37,538 bases of DNA, from NCBI GenBank assembly GCA_902573015.1, contig CACGIE010000011.1:1-37538 (forward strand), in the 5' to 3' direction. Every line of letters starts with the position of its first letter. Within the stretch, counting starts at the first letter, position 1. This document shows positions 31,837-37,538 of the stretch, piece by piece. Under the pieces are notes generated by a model. It was not told the DNA's origin and searched no databases. It worked only from the letters and a program-made list of their open reading frames with translations. Both the position numbers and the translations under genes were made by a program. The stretch comes from an uncultured Candidatus Poseidoniales archaeon. Lineage in GTDB: Archaea; Thermoplasmatota; Poseidoniia; Poseidoniales; Thalassarchaeaceae.

Positions 31837-32829
31837 ATGAATGTAAAGACGAAGACAACCCTAATGATTGCCCTGTTTTTCTGCAGCATGCTCGCAGGAT
31901 GTGCAGGAGATGACGATAAACCAAGCCTGGTTCAGACCGGCTCCTCTACCGTTTTGCCACTTGCCGTGGTGTGGGCAGAGGACTACCAGGATGCCGATGT
32001 ATCGGTATCCGGCGGTGGAAGCAGCCACGGTCTGAACGCCCTCCTCAACGGGGAAGCCGATCTGGCCGATGCAAGTCGGATAATGAAGAACAAGGACTAC
32101 GGGAAATTCGATGATTGCGACGATACTGCTGTAGACGAATCGACCGGATCAACATCCACTCCTTGTAACGGGGTTCTTCCGGTTAAGTGGGTATTGGCCT
32201 TCGACGTACTGGCCACCATTGTTCACCCAGATAATGACTGGGCCACATCGATGAATTTCACACAACTTTACTCGATTTTCACTGATGACAACCCAGCTGC
32301 TTACTGGGACGAGGTTCCAGGGATGGAATCTACAGCACCTCATGAGTTGATAGAAATCTACGCGCCGGATGAAGCAAGCGGGACTTTCGACTTCTTCTTC
32401 GAATCAGTAATCGAAGATTGGGGCAAGGACTCGCAGGTCGCTGGAACAAGGTTAGAGTCCGGGGACGGCGTTTACCATCCTTCGGCAGATGACAATGTGA
32501 TAATGACCGCCATCAAGAATAACCCCTACGCAATAGGATATCTCGGGTTTGCATATGTTAAGGAAAACCCCGGAAGCGTAGGATTAGTCTCATTGGATGG
32601 GGGCTCGGGCCCAGTCGAACCGTCACTTTCGACCGTCGCCGACTACCCGATGGCCAGGCCCCTTCACGTGTACACCGATGCTTATGCAGACAACCGGGAT
32701 GCTGTTGAGGGTTACATCGCCTTCTGCCTTTCCGATGAGGGCCAGTCTGTGGTAGATGAGGTAGGATATGTTCGCGTGGAAATGGTCGATCCAGACCTAC
32801 TATCCGAACAACTGTCGAGAATAAACTGA
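31837..32829 (+). CDS. pstS: Phosphate ABC transporter substrate-binding lipoprotein PstS
   Basis: A 330-residue secreted phosphate-binding protein. The signal peptide ends in a lipobox MLAGCAG, so the mature protein is probably lipid-anchored at Cys22. Phosphate-binding loops are visible: LVQTGSSTVLPLA (about 31-43), SGGGSSHG and APDEASGTFDFF. A Cys pair between about 89 and 108 may form a disulfide. It leads a pstS-pstCA-pstB operon: the permease follows after 8-11 nt. Confidence 0.93.
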   Translation: MNVKTKTTLMIALFFCSMLAGCAGDDDKPSLVQTGSSTVLPLAVVWAEDYQDADVSVSGGGSSHGLNALLNGEADLADASRIMKNKDYGKFDDCDDTAVDESTGSTSTPCNGVLPVKWVLAFDVLATIVHPDNDWATSMNFTQLYSIFTDDNPAAYWDEVPGMESTAPHELIEIYAPDEASGTFDFFFESVIEDWGKDSQVAGTRLESGDGVYHPSADDNVIMTAIKNNPYAIGYLGFAYVKENPGSVGLVSLDGGSGPVEPSLSTVADYPMARPLHVYTDAYADNRDAVEGYIAFCLSDEGQSVVDEVGYVRVEMVDPDLLSEQLSRIN

Positions 32830-32840
32830 GGATTGAGGTG

Positions 32841-34706
32841 ATGACGGAGGCGAATCCATTAGAGGGCGATTCGCCAAAACACAAATTTGTGCTGGGCTCT
32901 CTTTTCGCCTCCGCATCCCTCTCAGTAGTAGCCAGTGCACTGATCATCTACACTCTCGCCGAGGGAACCATCGAGTTCTTCTTGGCCGAGGAAGCCACAT
33001 TCTTGGGCTTCATAGGCGGGGGGGAATGGGTCCCAAACGGTAGGAATCCAAGATTCGGGATATGGCCACTACTCTCCGGGACCTTCCTAATTGCAGGGGG
33101 GGCACTGCTAATCGCAGTTCCATTGGGGGTTTCAGCTGCCCTATACCTGTCCGAATTTGCGAGCAACAGGTCAAGGAAGATACTGAAGCCAGCCGTGGAG
33201 ATACTAAGCGGTATCCCGTCAGTTGTTCATGGGTTCTTCGCGCTTCTTGTCATCAGTCCTTTCATCAGGACCTACTTCGACGCTTCTTACTTCAATGCGG
33301 CTAGCGCCATTATCGTAGTAGCAGCGATGATTCTACCAATCATCGTTAGTATCTCTGACGATGCTATACGAGCCATACCAAGGGAGATGAGAGAGGCGAG
33401 CCTAGCTCTGGGAGCAACGCGTTGGGAGACGGCGAGTCGAGTAGTCTTGCCCGCAGCTAGATCTGGGATCGTGGCCTCTGTGCTATTGGCCCTCGCGAGG
33501 GCCGTTGGCGAGACAATGGCGGTTACTCTGGCCGCCGGTTCAGTCGCCTCGCTTCATTTGGACCCCCTCAGGGAAGTACAGACACTTACCGCATACATAG
33601 CGCAGGTAGCAACCGGAGACATTCCACCTGGAACTGCAACAGACGCAGGTTTCGCCGTAGGCGCTACTCTTTTCATTCTGACTTATACAGCAAACACCCT
33701 TGCTATAGGGGCCACCAAGAAGAGGCTAGGTAGGAAGCCAGGGAAACTCAGCAAGTCATTAGGAAATCTCTCCAGAAAGGCTCGAAGCGTCATCTCTTCG
33801 TTCTCAAATGGCGATATTCCGGGAAGGGCCCCAGTTGATCCTCTATCTCCGAACAGCACTGATTTGAAGAGGAGGAGATCAGAGGTCATATGGCGGCGAT
33901 TGATTGGATCAAGCCTTCTATTGGGAATGGGTTTCCTGACAATTCTATTGCACAGCGTGATCAAGGCAGGGGCGCCCGGAATCGACTTGGCATTCCTAAC
34001 GGACTACCCCTCGTCACGAGCGCACCTAGCAGGGATAGGGCCAGTTATTCTAGGCTCGATTTGGCTGATTGCACTAACGATGATTTTCGCTCTTCCTGCC
34101 GGAGTAGGTGCCGCGGTGTATCTCACTGAAATGTCGAGACCGAGCCCGATAAATCTCTTCTTGAGGAGGACAATTCAGAATCTCGCCGCCGTACCTTCGA
34201 TAATTTTCGGACTCGTGGGTCTGTACGTATTCTCCAGGATGCTGGGCTTCGGACTTAGCCTTCTTACTGGGTCACTAACCTTGGCAATGATGGTCCTCCC
34301 AATGATCGTAGTAACATCAGAAGAGGCGTTACTAGCCGTCCCCAAGGGATTCAGGGAAGGAGCCCTTGCGGTTGGTGCTACACGATGGCAGGCGGTACGC
34401 TACCATGTACTCCCAAATGCAGTCCCCGGAATAGCAACCGGGGCAATACTCTCCGTCGCTAGGGCACTGGGTGAGACCGCTCCAATCCTATTCGTCGCTA
34501 GTATTTTCTCCAAGACGGCGCCAACTGGAGTCTTGGACGGTTTCATGGCCATGCCCATCCAGATATTCTTCTGGACACGTCATCCGTCGCAATCCTTCCA
34601 AGACTTAGCAGCGAGCACTATCCTAGTGCTGCTCATGCTTCTATTAATTCTCAATGCAATAGCCCTGTTCGTCCGTAACAGGGCAGAGGCTAGGAGGTCG
34701 TGGTAA
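32841..34706 (+). CDS. Fused phosphate ABC permease PstC-PstA
   Basis: About 621 residues containing two permease units. The first (about 15-290, PstC-like) has its cytoplasmic coupling loop [20 protein letters not shown]. The second (about 350-620, PstA-like) has [21 protein letters not shown] basic, Ser-rich linker of about 55 residues ([19 protein letters not shown]) joins them. Bacteria normally encode these as two genes; the fusion would fix a 1:1 ratio in the transporter. The ATG at 32841 is used, with a GTG directly before it as the alternative. Its stop overlaps the pstB ATG (TAATG). Confidence 0.92.
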   Translation: MTEANPLEGDSPKHKFVLGSLFASASLSVVASALIIYTLAEGTIEFFLAEEATFLGFIGGGEWVPNGRNPRFGIWPLLSGTFLIAGGALLIAVPLGVSAALYLSEFASNRSRKILKPAVEILSGIPSVVHGFFALLVISPFIRTYFDASYFNAASAIIVVAAMILPIIVSISDDAIRAIPREMREASLALGATRWETASRVVLPAARSGIVASVLLALARAVGETMAVTLAAGSVASLHLDPLREVQTLTAYIAQVATGDIPPGTATDAGFAVGATLFILTYTANTLAIGATKKRLGRKPGKLSKSLGNLSRKARSVISSFSNGDIPGRAPVDPLSPNSTDLKRRRSEVIWRRLIGSSLLLGMGFLTILLHSVIKAGAPGIDLAFLTDYPSSRAHLAGIGPVILGSIWLIALTMIFALPAGVGAAVYLTEMSRPSPINLFLRRTIQNLAAVPSIIFGLVGLYVFSRMLGFGLSLLTGSLTLAMMVLPMIVVTSEEALLAVPKGFREGALAVGATRWQAVRYHVLPNAVPGIATGAILSVARALGETAPILFVASIFSKTAPTGVLDGFMAMPIQIFFWTRHPSQSFQDLAASTILVLLMLLLILNAIALFVRNRAEARRSW

Positions 34707-35467
34707 TGAAAAAAGGAGGAAACATATCCGTTAAGAATTTGACAATAAAATATGGGGACAAGGTAGCAATTAACGACGTCTCTATCGAATTAATTGAGGG
34801 GAAAGTCACTGCATTCATTGGTCCATCGGGCTGCGGAAAAAGCACTTTCCTTAGGGCATTCAACAGAATGAATGACGAAATCATCGGTGCTTCCATGGAG
34901 GGGGATATTTCTTGGATGGGCAAGCAAATATTGAGCGATGAAATCGATCCTGTTCTCCTACGTCGTGCGGTTTCTATGGTATTCCAGAAGCCGAACGTAT
35001 TCCCGATCTCCATCTACGAGAACGTAGCATTCGGATTACGCATTCAGGGCGAAAATGAACCCTCCAATCTCGATGCCGCAGTCAAGCAGAGCCTAGTGGA
35101 CGCAGCACTATGGGATGAGGTCAAGGATCGACTCTATGATGATGCATACTCTCTATCCGGAGGGCAGCAGCAGAGACTCTGCATAGCTAGAGCACTAGCT
35201 ATCGGCCCCTCGGTTCTTTTGATGGATGAGCCAACATCCGCCCTAGATCCGATAGCTACTGCCAAGATCGAGGAACTCATTTCAACACTGAAATCAAAAC
35301 TAACCATAGTGATAGTGACACATTCGATGAGCCAAGCGTCTAGGATCTCAGATCACACGGCCTTCCTGTATCTGGGCGATCTGATTGAATTCGGAGAAAC
35401 CAAGCAGATATTCGAAGATCCAAAACAGGAGCTAACTGGGCAATACATCTCCGGAAGGTTCGGCTAG
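34706..35467 (+). CDS. pstB: Phosphate ABC transporter ATPase PstB
   Basis: A 253-residue ATPase energising phosphate import. Walker A is [10 protein letters not shown] (about 37-46), the Q-loop region is VFQKPNVFP, the ABC signature is [16 protein letters not shown], Walker B is [13 protein letters not shown] and the switch His is in [16 protein letters not shown] after Walker A is typical of PstB. The ATG at 34706 overlaps the permease stop by one base; a GTG two codons upstream is possible. No separate bacterial-type phoU follows, which fits regulation by the AbrB-PhoU protein upstream. Confidence 0.95.
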   Translation: MKKGGNISVKNLTIKYGDKVAINDVSIELIEGKVTAFIGPSGCGKSTFLRAFNRMNDEIIGASMEGDISWMGKQILSDEIDPVLLRRAVSMVFQKPNVFPISIYENVAFGLRIQGENEPSNLDAAVKQSLVDAALWDEVKDRLYDDAYSLSGGQQQRLCIARALAIGPSVLLMDEPTSALDPIATAKIEELISTLKSKLTIVIVTHSMSQASRISDHTAFLYLGDLIEFGETKQIFEDPKQELTGQYISGRFG

Positions 35468-35507
35468 AACCAAGGACTCAGCGAATTTGTTAATTCCATA
35501 TGGGTCC

Positions 35508-36236
35508 CTAAAATATCGCTTCAGAGATGTAAAAAAAGCCGCTTCCCACTATACCTGCCATCACCAGCTTGTGGATCCATTCTGACTTCATGGCCTCCAA
35601 CCACCTCTTCCCGGCCCTCACGCCGAGCAAAGCGGCCACCACTAGTAGCAAGGTGACCTGTAGGTGCTCTCCTATCTCCTCCGGTCGGAAGTATAGGTAG
35701 ACAGGGACTCTCGACAGGTCCACGCAGAGCGCGAGTACGCTCGCTGTGGCGGCATATGCCATCTTGTCCGGAAGACGACGAGTGAGGAACATCGCCCTCA
35801 AGGCACCTTGGTGCCCGGAAAGGCCCCCCATGAAGCCAGACCCGAATCCGCCTATCCGGTCGTTTGCCTCCGGGATCCTAATCCCCGTCCACGACTCGCT
35901 TAGGGTCAGCAGGGGTAGGAGGATTAGGAAGGCACCTATCAGGGCGAGGAGGGGGTCCTGTGGGACCTTGCTCTGCAAAGCGGCCCCAATGACCGCACCC
36001 ACCACGAGCCAGATGCCGTAGTGCCTGAAAGCGGAGAAGTCGACGCTGTCCCTCAGAGCCAGGAACTTCCCTGCATTGTGCGCCCCATGCACCACTGCGA
36101 CAACTGCCACTGCCTCGTGAGGCCCCATCATCAGGAGAACTACCGGAGTGAGCATGGTCGACAACCCGAAGCCAGCAGGGACGGTCAGGGCTGCGGCCAG
36201 GAACGCAGCAACGAAGGCCAGAGCCAAGAACTCCAT
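35508..36236 (-). CDS. TauE/SafE (TSUP) family permease
   Basis: About 242 residues with around eight hydrophobic segments. The first repeat starts EFLALAFVAAFLAAALTVPAGFGLSTMLTPVVLL, and a second has GGFGSGFMGGLSGHQGALRAMFL. This is the duplicated TSUP arrangement of small-anion or organosulfur exporters (sulfite, sulfoacetate and others). The substrate is not predictable. The ATG at 36236 is preferred because it begins at the first helix; a GTG at 36287 would add a polar leader. It is convergent with pstB, 40 nt apart, and divergent from the kinase pair. Confidence 0.82.
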   Translation of the reverse strand: MEFLALAFVAAFLAAALTVPAGFGLSTMLTPVVLLMMGPHEAVAVVAVVHGAHNAGKFLALRDSVDFSAFRHYGIWLVVGAVIGAALQSKVPQDPLLALIGAFLILLPLLTLSESWTGIRIPEANDRIGGFGSGFMGGLSGHQGALRAMFLTRRLPDKMAYAATASVLALCVDLSRVPVYLYFRPEEIGEHLQVTLLLVVAALLGVRAGKRWLEAMKSEWIHKLVMAGIVGSGFFYISEAIF

Positions 36237-36357
36237 GGCACTCTGAAGAATCGGACAACAATTGATGTTTCTCCCATTATTTTCCACAAACCACAGCCTA
36301 ATAGGTTCCAGCCTTGCCCATGACCTGCTCCTAGAGCATTATGGGGATGGTGGGCCA

Positions 36358-37095
36358 ATGTCGAAGAAGGGTATCCTGATTGCCGTTGAGGGAATGGACG
36401 GATCCGGGAAGAGCACGCAGGCAAAGCTGCTGTACCACTGGCTGAGGGCCAAGGGCCTACCGGTCTTCCACACCGAGTGGAACTCCAGCAAGATCGTCAA
36501 GCAAGCGACCAAGATAGGGAAGAATACCCGTAGACTGCTACCAATCACGTTCCACATGATACATGCCGCAGACTTCGCAGACAGGTGGGCACAGCAGATA
36601 GAACCGGTCTTGGAGATAGGCGGGATAGTGATTTGCGACCGCTACAAGTACACGGCCATGGCGAGGGACGGTTCCAGGGACGTCCCCCGAGAGGTCATCG
36701 AGGACACATACTCATTCGCGAGGGAGCCAGACCTAACCCTGTACTTCGACGTCCCGGTGGACGTCAGCTTCGACCGCATCGCCAAGGGCCGACCGAGCCT
36801 GAAGTTCTACGAGGCCGGTTTGGACATGGGCTGGACAACCGACCCATTCGAGTCCTACAGGATATTCCAGGGCAAGGTCTCGGAGATCTACTCGGGACTC
36901 GTGGACGAGGGCAGGATCGAACGCCTCGATGCCGAGGGAACAGTGGCGGAGGTCCAGTCCAGGGTGAGGGAGACCTTCGACAAGCACATCGACCTCTCTG
37001 AGGTCCAGGTCATCGACCAATCGGACAGGCTAGCACAGAACCTCAGCGAGTCCGACATCGACTGGCTAACTTACTCGGAAGGTGATGGGAAATGA
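36358..37095 (+). CDS. tmk: Thymidylate kinase
   Basis: A 245-residue P-loop kinase phosphorylating dTMP to dTDP. Walker A is EGMDGSGKSTQAK (about 10-22). The DRYKYT motif (about 98-103) corresponds to the DR(Y/F) of TMP kinases, and LTLYFDVPVDVSFDRI matches their strand after it. The ATG at 36358 begins MSKKGILIAVEG, the right distance from the P-loop. A longer frame from 36262 would add 32 residues overlapping the divergent gene's leader and is rejected. The C-terminus is about 30 residues longer than typical bacterial enzymes. Its stop overlaps the next gene (ATGA). Confidence 0.88.
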   Translation: MSKKGILIAVEGMDGSGKSTQAKLLYHWLRAKGLPVFHTEWNSSKIVKQATKIGKNTRRLLPITFHMIHAADFADRWAQQIEPVLEIGGIVICDRYKYTAMARDGSRDVPREVIEDTYSFAREPDLTLYFDVPVDVSFDRIAKGRPSLKFYEAGLDMGWTTDPFESYRIFQGKVSEIYSGLVDEGRIERLDAEGTVAEVQSRVRETFDKHIDLSEVQVIDQSDRLAQNLSESDIDWLTYSEGDGK

Positions 37096-37538
37096 GTCAC
37101 GCGGGCAAGCTGATCGTAATCGAGGGACCGGATAACGTAGGAAGGAGTCTGCACACACGCCTCCTTTCTGCCAGGCTGAAGGCGCACGGCATCGCAACCC
37201 ACATCATAGGGCTGGCCCGCTCCGAACTGATGGGCGAGATTGTGAAGTCAAGAACCGCTGACATCCACCAGCTGAACTGGCGAACCAGGTCGCTCCTGTA
37301 CGCCACAGACCTACACGACCAGATCAAGCACGAGGCCGAGCCGCTGCTGGACGCCGGATTCGTGGTCATCGCGGATCGGTACACACTCACTCCGAGGATC
37401 AGGGAGCAGGTGAGGGGCGGGGACGGGGATTGGATCGACTCGCTCTACTCCAATACCCCAGATCCCGATGCCATGATCGTACTGCACGCAGGACCACGGC
37501 GACTGTTGAATCGAATCATGTTCGGGGAGAGCTTGGAG
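37092..37538 (+). CDS. Second thymidylate-kinase-like protein with degenerate P-loop (3' end outside window)
   Basis: The first 149 residues of a protein related to the preceding kinase: same fold order, with GKLIVIEGPDNVGRSLHTRLL at the N-terminus and FVVIADRYTLTP (about 91-102) where the DR(Y/F) motif belongs. In the P-loop the invariant Lys is Arg (GPDNVGRS), a change that usually cripples nucleotide hydrolysis. The four-base overlap with tmk implies coupled translation, so the two may form a heterodimer with one regulatory subunit. It runs off the right edge in frame. Confidence 0.8.
   Translation, partial: MSHAGKLIVIEGPDNVGRSLHTRLLSARLKAHGIATHIIGLARSELMGEIVKSRTADIHQLNWRTRSLLYATDLHDQIKHEAEPLLDAGFVVIADRYTLTPRIREQVRGGDGDWIDSLYSNTPDPDAMIVLHAGPRRLLNRIMFGESLE

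Noticed and set aside
36262-36357. N-terminal extension of thymidylate kinase
   Set aside because: It puts 32 unrelated residues before the P-loop strand, whereas the ATG at 36358 gives the normal spacing.

Overview
The window is archaeal chromosomal DNA. The best fit is a planktonic marine euryarchaeote of the Marine Group II / Poseidoniales type. This is inferred from gene content: membrane-anchored LonB, archaeal AspRS, archaeal-type TrmI, ribosomal protein L40e, a UPF0147 protein, an AbrB-PhoU phosphate regulator, and large secreted proteins with Cys-rich repeats. TATA-like boxes about 26-30 nt upstream of several start codons also suggest many leaderless transcripts. No rRNA, tRNA, CRISPR array, transposase or integrase was recognised.

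Layout. Bases 1-2445 (minus) hold the N-terminal 815 residues of a secreted beta-helix protein that runs off the left edge into 34-residue Cys repeats. Bases 2500-8940 (minus) are a tight six-gene operon: formyltransferase, atypical SDR, luciferase-like flavin monooxygenase, asparaginase-II-like hydrolase, aldehyde dehydrogenase (frameshifted in a C7 run) and KAS III. It looks like an uncharacterised metabolic pathway. Bases 9073-12786 carry a two-fold histone-like protein, small membrane proteins, a SLOG-family protein, AspRS and TrmI. Bases 12888-20723 carry a thioredoxin-motif surface protein, LonB, an MFS transporter, an isoaspartyl-peptidase-like hydrolase and a UPF0147 protein. Bases 20763-24419 carry a class V aminotransferase, a LysE-type exporter, L40e (too short for many gene callers), PurA and a small Zn-ribbon protein.

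Bases 24473-28437 are visibly more GC-rich and encode an ALDH4-like P5C dehydrogenase. They are followed by a clear TPP riboswitch whose 3' end contains the ribosome binding site of a sodium:solute symporter, with a PAP2-type phosphatase 4 nt downstream. This looks like a thiamin-controlled salvage unit. Bases 28434-35467 are a phosphate locus: a PiT transporter fused to a PhoU-like domain, a divergent AbrB-PhoU regulator, then PstS, a fused PstC-PstA permease and PstB, with palindromic AT-rich sequences in both regulatory gaps. The window ends with a TauE/SafE-type permease and two overlapping thymidylate-kinase-family genes. The second is cut by the right edge and has Arg in place of the P-loop Lys.

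The strongest candidates for something new are the six-gene operon, the riboswitch-symporter-PAP2 unit, the tandem histone-like protein and the fusion-rich phosphate locus.
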